Assembly (NCBI GenBank): GCA_003116975.1
Contig: BGKB01000242.1
Location: 124,001 to 188,000, forward strand
Direction: 5' to 3'
Length of the DNA: 64,000 bases
Source: Aurantiochytrium sp. KH105
Lineage: Eukaryota; Sar; Bigyra; Thraustochytrida; Thraustochytriidae
Positions 38,774 through 49,147 of the stretch are shown here, piece after piece. The notes under the pieces were generated by a model. The model was given only the letters and a program-made list of their open reading frames with translations. It had not been told where the DNA came from and made no database searches. Position numbers and translations under genes: made by a program. Each line of letters opens with the position of its first letter. The stretch's first letter is position 1.

Positions 38774-41700
38774 TCACTCTGGCGAAAGACCATCATAAGG
38801 CGTAAGCCCATACATGTTGAGAAGCTGGTCGTTCGCACTCGCGCCCTCTGCAGCGTCAGTGAGCCATGCACCAAGCTCGTAAAAGTTGTACGCCATCGCG
38901 TAATGCAAAGGGGTTTGCCCTTGCACGTTCTGGTGGTTTACGTTCGCGCCCTTGTCCAGCAGCAGCTTCGCAACCTTGAGGCGCCCATTTTGCGCAGCAA
39001 TCGTCATGAGCGTGTTCCCGTGCTCGTCGGCCTTGTTAATGAACCACTGCAAGCGCCCAAGCTCATCCGAGTACTTGGTTCCGTAAGAGTCCACATACTG
39101 TTCAGTAACGTCGAAGGGGTCGAATGGGCGATCTGGCAACGCTTGCATCGCTTCCCTCATCTCCCGGACCTTGCCATGGCGCGCCATTGAGAGAAGCTTG
39201 TCCGGATGAACTGTGAGACTTGCCGCAGCCGAGATAGGACGTCCGTCCGTGTCATCCATGGTGTCGACAGAGGGGACAACCGGCATCCCTGGGGCAGGAC
39301 CGGACCCGCTGCTGCCGTTCATCGTTGTGCCCCCGGCAGAGTTCTTGACAGCCTGAATGCTCATGAGGCTGCTTCCGGAGAGACTCGTATTGGACATGGA
39401 TTGAGCGCTGTGCGCCTCCTCCATGCGTCGCAACTTGACAATGGAGCTGAGAATCTTCTTGCGATGCAAATTATGCTCAATTCCAAGTGTGTTCCGAAGA
39501 TCGTCATCGTTCAAGTCGTACAGGAAGGCCCCGTCGATGGCGGCGTCTGCAAAGCACGCGCGATATTGCTTCAGCTTGAGGGTGCCAAGCCAGTCGCCAA
39601 CGTCTTCCACCGTCCATGTCGTAACTGTGAGCGCATCCTGCTCCTCGGGCATCTGGCCCTTTCGAAACCCAGGCCTGAAATGCCCACTGGATCCCGCACT
39701 TCCCGAGCTATCGCCTGCGCCAGTCTCGGCATCGCCCGCCTTGCCCCCAGCGCTGCTGCCGTTCGCGCCACTCAGAAGAGCCTGAATCTGCGCTTGCCCT
39801 GCGCTCGTTCCAGCGGGCCCATGAAGAACAGTATTGAGAGCGCCAACTTTGCGCATGGCACGAACCATGTTGAGACTGCTAAAATAAGTCAGCGACATGC
39901 TCATGAAGCCGAATTTCATTAGGGACTCGGTGGACTGCATCATGTTGTTTGCCTGCTGCTGCTGCTGCGGGGTCGGCCCCGCGTAGGGCGAGGCCATCGG
40001 TCCGCCAAGCGCGGCTCCGCCACCAACGCCGCCGCCTGCGCCTACTTGAAGCGCGGTCGCCGCAGTTTCGGGTAGAGCAAGCTCGCCGCGTGTCTGTTGC
40101 CGGCGTTTAATCTGCTCCAGCTCTTGCTGTTGCTCTTCGAGAAGCACCACCAACTTGCGCTCCAAGTCACGAAGCTCCTCCTCTTTGCCCTGCCGCGTCC
40201 GGTCGATCGTCTGCAGTTTAACCTCGAGATTCTTGAGTCGCTCCTTCCTGTCAGCAATTTTGCCCAACATGATGCCAAATTCATGGTCCAAGCGCATCTT
40301 TTGCTCGCGAAGCTCTATACGCGCCTCCTCGTCCAGTACACCCTTGGCTTCTGTTTCGACGGCGCTTAATTCGTGCATTTCCTTTTCAAGGGCGCGGACG
40401 CCCTTGTCGAACTCCGAGATCTCACTGAGTAGGGCTTCAACCTTTTCCTCCGTTTCAACTTTTTCGCGAGTCAGCATCGACACTTCGCTTTGGAGGCGTG
40501 TACCGTGCAATTTGTGCTCCAAAAGCATTTGGCGACCAAAGTCAATGCCCTGAGACTGCGCTTTGGAAAAGAGGTACTTGTCTCGCTCTAATGAGGCGCG
40601 GCCCCGACCTCGGTGACCACGATACACTCTCTGGATATCGATGGCCGCGTTACGCTGTTGACGAAGCCGCCACGTAAGCTTACGCGCGATGTGTGCGCGC
40701 ACCATATTTTGGATGGCCATCGCAGCTCGCCGCCGTTTTTGCTTAATGCCCTCGACTCGTTTCTTGCCCTGACGGCCTCGGAAGATGCGCTGCATGTGGC
40801 GGGCAGCATTCACTTGAGCTCGGCGTTCTCTGAAGAGGTCTCGTCCAGCCTTGCCGCGCCAGCAACGTTGCACAAGCCGAGCCGCCCATTCCTCTTGCCT
40901 TCTTTGCTCCAATTCGTCCCTTGCGAGCTTGGCGCGCCATTTCGACTGGATGAGCAGCGCGGCACGAGTTGTGCGTAGCTTTTCGGCTAACGTGCGCGCC
41001 AGAAATGCGCGCCATGCCCTTTGGATTACGCAGGCTGATCGCACAAATTTGGCAAGCCTCTTTTTGTTGCGCGCGATACGCCAGCGCATGTATTCACGAA
41101 TTTCTGGGACCTCTACTGGTTTCATTGCACGCGCAGGTACTCCGCCAAAGCGTGGATCGAAATCGCCTTCGTCGTCGCTGTCTGGGTCGGTGCCCTTGCG
41201 ACGTTTTTGAGCCCAGTCAAAGTTGCGCATGGTCGGATCGAATAAGAGATCTGCCGCGGCGGCAGCCGAGGCTGCGGCTGCGGCAGCAGCGTCCTTTCGC
41301 CGTGATGCTTTGGCATCCTGAGCGGCACGATTCCTTTCTGCAGCGGAAGGACCTTGGGCTCGGCGCCCCGTTTCTTCGCGGAAATTTTGCCAGCGAGATA
41401 ATTCTGCGCGTGGGTTCTCGGCTGGATCGTCGCTCTCGTTCAGCTGGACCATGCTGGACTGCATGGACTGCTTCGCCTCCCGCGACCCAGGACGTTGTTG
41501 CTGTTGTTGTTGCAGCTGTTGCTGCTGCTGCGAGTTGGGCGCAAAGGGATTTGCTTCGACACTTCCTTCCTGACGAACCTTATCGAGCGTACCAAGCACG
41601 TTGTCGATGAAGCGATCCTCGAAGAATTTGCTGGGCTGCCCAGTCGCGCCACCGACGCCCCCTCGCTTGCCGCTGTCCCGCGGTCGTCGCGACCTACCTG

Positions 41701-44700
41701 GAGACTGTGCTTCCGTATCGTCTGCTGTGGGCAGGAACGCCACATCATGGTTCTCGTGGTATCCCGTGCAGAGCTGCTCAATGAGGTCGGAAACTGGACG
41801 GCGGCATTCTTGAAAGAGTTCATGTCCGCTGCGAAGCCAGATTACGCACGGCCGTGACCTGTCTTTGAGACACTGACGAATCGAGCGCGCCTCGCCGCCC
41901 CGCAGCTTTACGACGGGCTCGACGTGCAGCGGCTTGACGAGCCCGCCTTGCGAAGACTGCACAAGAATGATGGGCTTGTCCAGCTGCTTGATCTCATCGC
42001 GTAGGTCAGCGTGCGCAAGAGATCCCTTGCAAATCTGCATGCGTCCCTCCAGAGTAATTGGATTGTGCACCGCCGTGTACAGGTTTAGGGCCAAAGGAGT
42101 CGACACCTTGCTCAGATACGCCGATGAGAAGAGAAAGCGTGTGTAAAAGTATACGGGGAGATCGGGACGTGTAGCGGGCGCACAGCTAAAGACATTCATA
42201 CAGTCGTGCAGAATTCCGGCGAGGTGGGGGTCAACATGGGAAAATCCATTTAGACTCAAGAGCGCGCGCATCTTGGGTGGCTTGCATCGTGCAGCATATT
42301 GCATTGCGATATTTGCGCCGTTACCAAATCCCATGAGATAGAATGGCGTTGCGTACGGGCCCCGCGTCTCTAACTCTTTGGTGCCATTGTAGTCCACGTG
42401 ACGCAGCAGTGCGTCCACGCAATGGTCATAGTACTCGTTGTTGAGAAGTGCGTCGCGTCGCCACTCCGTGAACGCTTGACCTGGAAGGTTGAAGACAAGT
42501 ACTTGGAGGCCTGGGTACTTGGTGACGATGGGGCGAAAAAAGATCTGCATCGTCTCATAGGTGTCAAAAAAGTCGTGCAGCACTACAATATTGAACAGGC
42601 GCGATCCCGATCGCTTCTCGCCCATGACCAAGTAAGGAAACGAGGTGTCAGCATCCATTTGAAAGACACCTGTCGAAGACGCTTCCTCATCGAGATTGTT
42701 CCTCGGCATGGGCAAAGTTAGCTTCACGACGTCGGATGACGTCATGAGTCCGCTGGTGGTGGGGCGCGTGAGAGGCACTTCAAAGTCTGCTGAACCTGAT
42801 GTGGCAGTCGTCGACGATCCACCGGGCCCTAGTTTGCGCGCTAATCGCTTTGCGGCCGACTTGGAAGGCTCGTGCCGCGGAATGGCAGCACGTACGGTGT
42901 TTAAGAGCGATACTTCGTCGACTGGCTTGCTCACGCAGCCGTCAAAGCCAGCATCCATGTACAATCGAAGATCCTCCGGGGCAGTCTCCGCGGCAAGTGC
43001 AACAAGAGGCAGTCTCTGCTTGTCTGGATCACCCTTTTTCTCCCGCTTGCGTAGCAGTTTGGCGACCTCGAGACCATTGAGCGACGGTAACAATGTGGAT
43101 GTGAGGAAAAGGTCAAAGTAATTGTCACGGCACATCTCTAGCGCAGGCGGGCCGTCTGAAAACACGGTCACTGTGTACTCTGCATCCCGCAAAATGGAAG
43201 ATACCTGCTCACGTATGTCATCGTCTTCTTCGGCTAAAAGAATTTGGCCCTTGTACCGACGTGCGTCCCGCTCCTTTTCCTTTTCGCGGTCCGCAAGGGA
43301 GAGATGACCGCCGCGCTTTCCAGCTTTGTTACTTTTGGGCGCTCGTCTGCTCCGTGGGTTTGCTTCATGAGCAATGAGAGCCGAGGCGGCTTCATTATAC
43401 TTTCGTTCGCGCGTCCCGCGCAAGTAGCTTTCGAGGTCCTCAAACTTTTGCAGTGACTCGTGTTCTGCCTGGAGTCGCTTGGCTTCTTCGCGCGTGCACG
43501 CGCCGCCCTCCACAGCCTTGACGACAGCATTAGTGAGATTCTGGGCGAGCTCGACCGCCTTGCGATCTTCCTCCTCACGCAGCTCTGCCCGCGTCGGAAG
43601 ATCGGGCGTCGAGCGATTGGGCAAGAGCTCGGGAAGTTCTTGCACATAGCGTCGCGCGGATCGAATGGGGGAGGGCGTGCGTGTGCGCTCTCTTGTAGCT
43701 GGTTCGCGACTGTCAAGAGCACGTCGCTGCTGGCCTTTTGCATTCAATCTCGCAATAAGATCTTCGCGCGCGGCATCACGGGCTGCGCCACGAAGTGCAG
43801 CCTCTCTTCGCGATCGTCGCATGGCCTCCCCTTCGAGAATATCCCGGGCTTGGTCCAGGGTACTGTAAATGCGGTAGCAGTTAGGACACACCGTAACGTG
43901 CTCGTAAAAGTGACTGAGTGGAACTCCGCCGTGCTGTTCCAAAAGGTGTTCTCGAGCGTCCAAGCCTTCGATTCCGCGGTCTTTTGGCCTTGCAAAGGTA
44001 TCTGCTCCAGGAGCCCGTTTCTGCGAAGATGGGTTTGCGCCGCCTTGAACGCCCATACTTGCGACGAAACCCCTTTTCTCTTTACGAGCCATCGCAATGG
44101 ACTTCATGGGCAATTGATAGTGTTCGTATTGCGGCTTGGCATAGTGCTGGATGCGTTTGGTGATGTCGGGTCCTGGTCCAGTGGCTTCGAGTCGTTTGCC
44201 GAGTGCTTCAAGCGCATCCTCGTGGCCTTGTGGCGTCGCCATATTAAAGCCCATCTTCATGGCCATCGCCTCGAGCTCGTTTTTAGAAAATAGTCGCTTG
44301 GCCAGGGCAAGTCCAACTTGTCCGGAGCGCTTTGAGACCGTCTCTGGGGCTTTGGAGTACAACGTTGCGGGCTCTTGCACGGGAAAGTCGCAAAAGTCGC
44401 CGCGACAATTAAATGGATTCGGGTAGTGCTGGTCAACGACAGGAGGGGCATTAATTTTTATCGCTCCTGTCGCATCGAGAGCGGCCGCACTGGTTCCAGC
44501 GATGGTGAAGTTGTGCGCTTCGCGAGCGCGAAGCGATGCCGCTGATTCTGCTTTTTCCACATCAGTCTCACCACTTGCCCCAACGTCGCCAAGATCTTCG
44601 CTTGCATCGTGGTCTTCGACATGGGCGGTGGCGTGTCCAACCTGAATGCCCAAGGCCACGGCATCCGTTGCCGTGGCTCGTGGCGATCCGAAACGTGCTC

Positions 44701-45601
44701 TTTCGTCAGAGCGTCTACGGCCTCCTCGTGGCCGCTTGCGGACCCTGGACGCGTTGGGGGAGGCTACGCTATTGGGAGTTTTGATGCGGGTGTCGAGATT
44801 GAGGCTGAGGTTGGGTGAAAGAGAAGCATCGATTTCCAGGGCTGGCTGTTCTTCCTCCTCAGTCATTGAATTTGTTGGATCAGCATAAGGAGCCATAGAG
44901 ACATCTTCTAGACGCGCGGCTTCAAACCATGTAAGCCATGGTCTCTCTTCCGGGTCCATGACAAAATGCGCAGTGATTGAATGCACAACGACGTTCATTT
45001 CATGCTGCAAATATGTGGCAAGGCTCTCTGTTGATTCATGCAATAGCTTGCGCAAAGAAAGTGCACGACATTTGGTTGCAGGTCCAAGGACTTGATCCCC
45101 AGTAGTCGGATCCCAAGATACAGGACGTGAATGCGCTTCCACAGCGCCCGCTGTAGGCCCTTTCCCGGTGCTGCGCCACTCACACACGTATAGATTTCGA
45201 ACTCGATTGCCTGAAGGCGGAATGTAGGTCTGCACGGCTCGAGCTGTGCAAAGGTCGAATGCAGCACCAAGATCTGAAAGCAGCACACGTTTCGTCTTTC
45301 CATTCCGCAAATATGCAATGCACGTTGTTTCTTGAGCGCTCCAAGCCCTTCCAAAGCGGCTGAGAAGCATCTCAACAGTTGCGGCTCGTTTTTTGATCAC
45401 GTCGCCCGATTTGGAGGAAGACAAAAGCCAGCGGTCAACATCCCCCGTGGGTTTGATAAACACGGTCTCTGCAAGGAGTGTACGACATTTGCACCGCGCG
45501 TTGGCTGTCCAAAGGTGGCGTAGTGACCATATGCCAGCGTCTCGGTCCTTGGCAAAAATTTCACGCCTATCTTTGGCAAAGTCGTCCAAAAGCTCCGCCA
45601 T
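38774..45601 (-). CDS. Giant multidomain scaffold: receiver-like, NDR-like hydrolase, IQ, coiled coil, SAM, ankyrin
   Basis: A 2275-residue uninterrupted frame from MAELLDDFAK. Residues about 1-240 are a globular region I do not recognise. About 783-904 is a response-regulator receiver fold (GQILLAEEDDDIRE, PSLNGLEVAKLL, CVSKPVDE), but the phosphoacceptor position is S835. About 987-1274 is an NDR-like alpha/beta hydrolase fold; its nucleophile elbow reads GFGNGAN, with N1094 in place of Ser. About 1519-1667 holds six IQ motifs (for example VIQRAWRAFLAR, LVQRCWRGKAGR, HMQRIFRGRQGK), which bind calmodulin. A long coiled coil follows (about 1670-1840), then a SAM domain (about 1994-2057, WTVEDVGDWLGTL) and ankyrin repeats to the end. 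It is probably a non-enzymatic scaffold. The gene is divergent from kinesin-2. Confidence 0.9.
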   Translation of the reverse strand: MAELLDDFAKDRREIFAKDRDAGIWSLRHLWTANARCKCRTLLAETVFIKPTGDVDRWLLSSSKSGDVIKKRAATVEMLLSRFGRAWSAQETTCIAYLRNGKTKRVLLSDLGAAFDLCTARAVQTYIPPSGNRVRNLYVCEWRSTGKGPTAGAVEAHSRPVSWDPTTGDQVLGPATKCRALSLRKLLHESTESLATYLQHEMNVVVHSITAHFVMDPEERPWLTWFEAARLEDVSMAPYADPTNSMTEEEEQPALEIDASLSPNLSLNLDTRIKTPNSVASPNASRVRKRPRGGRRRSDERARFGSPRATATDAVALGIQVGHATAHVEDHDASEDLGDVGASGETDVEKAESAASLRAREAHNFTIAGTSAAALDATGAIKINAPPVVDQHYPNPFNCRGDFCDFPVQEPATLYSKAPETVSKRSGQVGLALAKRLFSKNELEAMAMKMGFNMATPQGHEDALEALGKRLEATGPGPDITKRIQHYAKPQYEHYQLPMKSIAMARKEKRGFVASMGVQGGANPSSQKRAPGADTFARPKDRGIEGLDAREHLLEQHGGVPLSHFYEHVTVCPNCYRIYSTLDQARDILEGEAMRRSRREAALRGAARDAAREDLIARLNAKGQQRRALDSREPATRERTRTPSPIRSARRYVQELPELLPNRSTPDLPTRAELREEEDRKAVELAQNLTNAVVKAVEGGACTREEAKRLQAEHESLQKFEDLESYLRGTRERKYNEAASALIAHEANPRSRRAPKSNKAGKRGGHLSLADREKEKERDARRYKGQILLAEEDDDIREQVSSILRDAEYTVTVFSDGPPALEMCRDNYFDLFLTSTLLPSLNGLEVAKLLRKREKKGDPDKQRLPLVALAAETAPEDLRLYMDAGFDGCVSKPVDEVSLLNTVRAAIPRHEPSKSAAKRLARKLGPGGSSTTATSGSADFEVPLTRPTTSGLMTSSDVVKLTLPMPRNNLDEEASSTGVFQMDADTSFPYLVMGEKRSGSRLFNIVVLHDFFDTYETMQIFFRPIVTKYPGLQVLVFNLPGQAFTEWRRDALLNNEYYDHCVDALLRHVDYNGTKELETRGPYATPFYLMGFGNGANIAMQYAARCKPPKMRALLSLNGFSHVDPHLAGILHDCMNVFSCAPATRPDLPVYFYTRFLFSSAYLSKVSTPLALNLYTAVHNPITLEGRMQICKGSLAHADLRDEIKQLDKPIILVQSSQGGLVKPLHVEPVVKLRGGEARSIRQCLKDRSRPCVIWLRSGHELFQECRRPVSDLIEQLCTGYHENHDVAFLPTADDTEAQSPGRSRRPRDSGKRGGVGGATGQPSKFFEDRFIDNVLGTLDKVRQEGSVEANPFAPNSQQQQQLQQQQQQRPGSREAKQSMQSSMVQLNESDDPAENPRAELSRWQNFREETGRRAQGPSAAERNRAAQDAKASRRKDAAAAAAASAAAAADLLFDPTMRNFDWAQKRRKGTDPDSDDEGDFDPRFGGVPARAMKPVEVPEIREYMRWRIARNKKRLAKFVRSACVIQRAWRAFLARTLAEKLRTTRAALLIQSKWRAKLARDELEQRRQEEWAARLVQRCWRGKAGRDLFRERRAQVNAARHMQRIFRGRQGKKRVEGIKQKRRRAAMAIQNMVRAHIARKLTWRLRQQRNAAIDIQRVYRGHRGRGRASLERDKYLFSKAQSQGIDFGRQMLLEHKLHGTRLQSEVSMLTREKVETEEKVEALLSEISEFDKGVRALEKEMHELSAVETEAKGVLDEEARIELREQKMRLDHEFGIMLGKIADRKERLKNLEVKLQTIDRTRQGKEEELRDLERKLVVLLEEQQQELEQIKRRQQTRGELALPETAATALQVGAGGGVGGGAALGGPMASPYAGPTPQQQQQANNMMQSTESLMKFGFMSMSLTYFSSLNMVRAMRKVGALNTVLHGPAGTSAGQAQIQALLSGANGSSAGGKAGDAETGAGDSSGSAGSSGHFRPGFRKGQMPEEQDALTVTTWTVEDVGDWLGTLKLKQYRACFADAAIDGAFLYDLNDDDLRNTLGIEHNLHRKKILSSIVKLRRMEEAHSAQSMSNTSLSGSSLMSIQAVKNSAGGTTMNGSSGSGPAPGMPVVPSVDTMDDTDGRPISAAASLTVHPDKLLSMARHGKVREMREAMQALPDRPFDPFDVTEQYVDSYGTKYSDELGRLQWFINKADEHGNTLMTIAAQNGRLKVAKLLLDKGANVNHQNVQGQTPLHYAMAYNFYELGAWLTDAAEGASANDQLLNMYGLTPYDGLSPE

Positions 45602-46639
45602 GGCTTGGCGAGGGATGTAACCTAGTCAAGAGAAGAAGCGTGCGTAATCCTTTGCGAGCGTGCTGAGCGAAAGACGAACAACACGGAGAGTATGAAAGAA
45701 AGAGCGTTTGTGGCTTGGTGCGGGTGTTGAGGACGAGGATGTGCCACGAAACGTTTGCGGCGTGGTACGGCGTGGCACGGCAGTGCACGGCACGGCACAG
45801 CAAGGCACAGCAAGGCACAGCAAGGCACGGCACGGCACAATCGGACCGACACAACTCGACTCGACACGGCACGGCACGAAATGCTGAGCGAGGTGAGGTG
45901 GCTCACCGCTCGCCTCGACGAGGCGTGCGACGCCACCGTCACCGCCGCCGCCGACGCCGACGCCGACGCAGTCCGTATCGGCAAAAAGTCTGGACGCCTG
46001 GTTAACTGCCGTCCACGGTATCGTCGCCGTACAAAGCCTCGCCTAGTCCTCGTCTCATTCGCCTGCACAAGCGGTGAATCAAGGTCCCGTTCATGTATTC
46101 ATACACGCAAAGAGAGGCGCTCTCAAGAACCGGAGCAGAATCTGATATCCGTTGGGTTCGCCGTCGATCAGCTTGTTTAAAGTGCATGAACGTTGAAACG
46201 TCCTCCTTCTGGGGACTGCTATACTTGCGAGTTGCGAGTTGCAAGACATGCGCATGCACTAACCTGGCTGCTTGCTTGCGTGCTTTCATGCAAACAAAAA
46301 TATATATGAATTGAGCTTTACTACGTGGAGTGGTGGTGTTGTTGAGGTGGCGAGAGGGAGAGGCGAAGGCCACCGAGGGCAAGTGGACAGACCTCAAAGG
46401 AGCGGCGAGAAGCGTCCACTTCCACGGCACGCCACGCCGAGCCGAGCAGGTACAGCCGGGCTGCGCCGTGCTAGCTTACGCCAAGCCAAGCAACGCCAGA
46501 CGAGTCTGAGCTTGAGTTCGAGCTGAGTCTTTGTTCGACGACAGCTTGGAGAGAGAGAGGGAGACGAAGGCCGTCCAAAGAAAACTAGAAGAAGGGAAGA
46601 AGGAAATCGAAGGAGAGGAGCTCGACAACCAATAGGAAA
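45602..46639. promoter_or_regulatory. Divergent region between giant scaffold and kinesin-2 genes
   Basis: 1.04 kb serving both genes. A GGCAC/GGCACAGCAA minisatellite lies at about 45765-45880. No other gene was recognised. Confidence 0.45.
45765..45880. repeat. GGCAC-type minisatellite
   Basis: Irregular array of GGCAC and GGCACAGCAA units, ending in CGACTCGACACGG variants. Confidence 0.75.
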
Positions 46640-49147
46640 ATGGGTGGGGAGTCGAAAACTGCCGAGAAATTCGGACGCGAGCTCGCGCGCAGCAAGGCAG
46701 GCGAATGTGTGCGTGTCGTGGTTCGTGTACGTCCCCTCAACAGCACGGAAAAGCAAGAGGGTTATGAGGCGGCCGCCATTGTCGACGAGCAGCGCGCGTC
46801 TATTAGCCTTACGAACCCAAGCGCAGCAGCTTCAGAGCCCCCCAAGGTGTTCACTTTTGACCAGGTTTATGGACCCACGGCACAGCAAAAGCAAATCTAC
46901 GATAGAACCGCCGCAGCAATCGTTGAAAGCGTCTGCGAAGGCTACAATGGCACAATTTTTGCGTACGGGCAGACCGGCGCCGGAAAGACCCACACAATGG
47001 AGGGTTGTCGCGACCCGCCCGAGCTCAAGGGCATTATTCCGAACTCTTTCAAGCACATTTTCGACAAGATCGCCGCCGAGGGTTCTGACCACAAGCAGTT
47101 CTTGGTGCGCGCAAGTTACCTCGAAATCTACATGGAGGAGTGCCGTGATCTTTTGGCGCACAATCCGAAAAACAAACTCGAGCTCAAGGAGAGTGTGGAC
47201 TCTGGCGTGTACGTCAAGGACCAGCGCGTTGAGATCGTCAAGAGCGTTGCGGAAATTGATCGTCTCATGCAGGAGGGTAACGGAAAGCGCAAGGTTGGCG
47301 CTACGCGGATGAACCAGACCTCCTCGCGGTCGCACTCGATCTTTAGCATCGTTGTGGAGACCAGTGAGCTCGATGAAAGCTCGGGAGAAGCCAAGATTCG
47401 CGTCGGCAAGCTGAACCTTGTCGATTTGGCTGGCTCGGAGCGGCAATCCAAGACTGGTGCTACTGGAGAGCGGCTCGAGGAGGCCACCAAAATTAACCTT
47501 TCGCTCTCCGCGCTGGGTAACGTGATTTCTGCTCTGGTGGGCTCCAAGTCGCAGCACATTCCGTATCGTGACTCAAAGCTCACTCGTCTTTTGCAGGACT
47601 CCCTCGGTGGCAACACCAAGACGGTAATGATTGCCAACTGCGGACCGGCAGACTACAACTACGATGAAACGCTTTCGACACTGCGCTATGCTGATCGCGC
47701 CAAGAAGATCAAGAATAAGCCCAAGATTAACGAGGATCCCAAGGATGCTATGCTGCGTGAGTTTCAGGAAGAGATTTTGCGCCTCAAGGCACAGCTGCAG
47801 GCGGCCGCGAACGGCCAGCCGATCGACCCCAATTCGGTCGTCGATGGCGTCGCTGCAGTGGCCGGTAAGCCCGTGATGGACTCGCGCCAAATCGAGGAGC
47901 TCAAGGAGGAGATGAAGAGCGAGATGAAACGTCAAGCTGAGGAAGACAAGCGTCGAATCCAGCAACAAGCCCAGGAACAATTGGAAAAGATCACGGAGGA
48001 GAAGCGCATGTCTGAGAAGGAACGCGCGGATCTTAAGGCGCGCCTGGAGCGGGAGGGCCAACAAGCATTGCGCGCCAAGCAGGCCAAAGAAGCGCTTCAG
48101 AAGAAGCTGAAGATGATGGAGCAGCGCCTCTTGGTGGGCGGCATGATTATGGACAAGGCTGCGAAGCAAGAGGAGGATTTGCGCAAGGCCGAAATTGAGC
48201 TCGAGGAACGCAGGGTACAGGAGCGCATTCTCGCACGCAAGGTGATCGAGAAAGAAGAAGAGATGATGCTGAAGGAGGAGCGGTACTCGTCGCTTCAGGA
48301 CGAGGTCGAGGTGAAGACCAAGAAACTCAAGAAGCTGTGGCAAAAGTACCAAGGCTGCAAGACCGAGGTTAAGGATCTCGAGCAGAGCTTTCAGCAAGAG
48401 CGCGAAGACATGTTGCACACGATTCGAGAGCTGACTCGCCAGGTCAAGCTCAAAGAGCTCGTCATTGAACACTTCATCCCAACGGACGAGGCGGATAAAT
48501 TGAATGCCCGTGCCCAGTGGGACGAGAAGCAAGACCAGTGGAAGATTTCTCGTATCGAATTTGCTGGAAATCAGCTTCGGCCAACACGGCCTCTGAGCAA
48601 CATGCGTTCTCGGCGCCCAGAGACCGACTACGCAAATCACCGCAAGCAGTACGACGATAACCCACGATACCGGTCGGAGAATGTCGCGACGCTCGATTTG
48701 GAGATGACGGAGCGGCTTACTGCGGATTATGATGGCGCGGCCATGAATCAGCGCGTGCAAGCAGCGCTCACGGCGGCGCTAGAAAGCGGAGAACCGGACG
48801 TTTCTTTTGGAGCTGCCCCGGAAAACTTGCCGACTTGCAACCCGTACCTGAGCTACAACCCCGGCGACCCTGGAACGGCGGGAAGCGAGTCTGTGCGCGA
48901 ACGTGGATCGACGGCGTCGAGTTCGCGACGGACCAAGTCGCGAGGGGCGTCGAGCAAGCGCCCAGGCACGGCATCGCGGGCTGGGCGGGATCGACGAAAG
49001 TCCTCGTCTGCAAGCAGGGACGATGGGCCGACGATGTCGCTCATGTCGCACCACCATCGCCACGCGCATCACGGCATCGACGATGACGAGGGCAAGGATC
49101 CCGAGGAAATGTATCCCTCGGCGCGAGGCCTTGTCTCTCGCTCATGA
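46640..49147 (+). CDS. Kinesin-2 family motor protein (KIF3/FLA10/OSM-3 type)
   Basis: An 835-residue N-terminal-motor kinesin. The motor domain covers about 20-365: VRVVVRVRPLN, P-loop AYGQTGAGKTHTM, switch I NQTSSRSHSIFSI, switch II LVDLAGSER, and HIPYRDSKLTRLLQDSLGGN. The neck KINEDPKDAMLREFQEEI is diagnostic of kinesin-2. A coiled-coil stalk follows to about residue 620, then a Ser/Arg-rich tail with a His-rich patch (SHHHRHAHHG). Kinesin-2 drives anterograde intraflagellar transport as a heterotrimer or homodimer. This implies a flagellate stage such as zoospores. One exon, start MGGESKTAEK. Confidence 0.97.
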   Translation: MGGESKTAEKFGRELARSKAGECVRVVVRVRPLNSTEKQEGYEAAAIVDEQRASISLTNPSAAASEPPKVFTFDQVYGPTAQQKQIYDRTAAAIVESVCEGYNGTIFAYGQTGAGKTHTMEGCRDPPELKGIIPNSFKHIFDKIAAEGSDHKQFLVRASYLEIYMEECRDLLAHNPKNKLELKESVDSGVYVKDQRVEIVKSVAEIDRLMQEGNGKRKVGATRMNQTSSRSHSIFSIVVETSELDESSGEAKIRVGKLNLVDLAGSERQSKTGATGERLEEATKINLSLSALGNVISALVGSKSQHIPYRDSKLTRLLQDSLGGNTKTVMIANCGPADYNYDETLSTLRYADRAKKIKNKPKINEDPKDAMLREFQEEILRLKAQLQAAANGQPIDPNSVVDGVAAVAGKPVMDSRQIEELKEEMKSEMKRQAEEDKRRIQQQAQEQLEKITEEKRMSEKERADLKARLEREGQQALRAKQAKEALQKKLKMMEQRLLVGGMIMDKAAKQEEDLRKAEIELEERRVQERILARKVIEKEEEMMLKEERYSSLQDEVEVKTKKLKKLWQKYQGCKTEVKDLEQSFQQEREDMLHTIRELTRQVKLKELVIEHFIPTDEADKLNARAQWDEKQDQWKISRIEFAGNQLRPTRPLSNMRSRRPETDYANHRKQYDDNPRYRSENVATLDLEMTERLTADYDGAAMNQRVQAALTAALESGEPDVSFGAAPENLPTCNPYLSYNPGDPGTAGSESVRERGSTASSSRRTKSRGASSKRPGTASRAGRDRRKSSSASRDDGPTMSLMSHHHRHAHHGIDDDEGKDPEEMYPSARGLVSRS

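Noticed and set aside
47573-48760. 395-codon minus-strand Leu-rich frame
   Set aside because: Antisense of the kinesin-2 coiled coil (GAG/AAG codons read as CTC/CTT).
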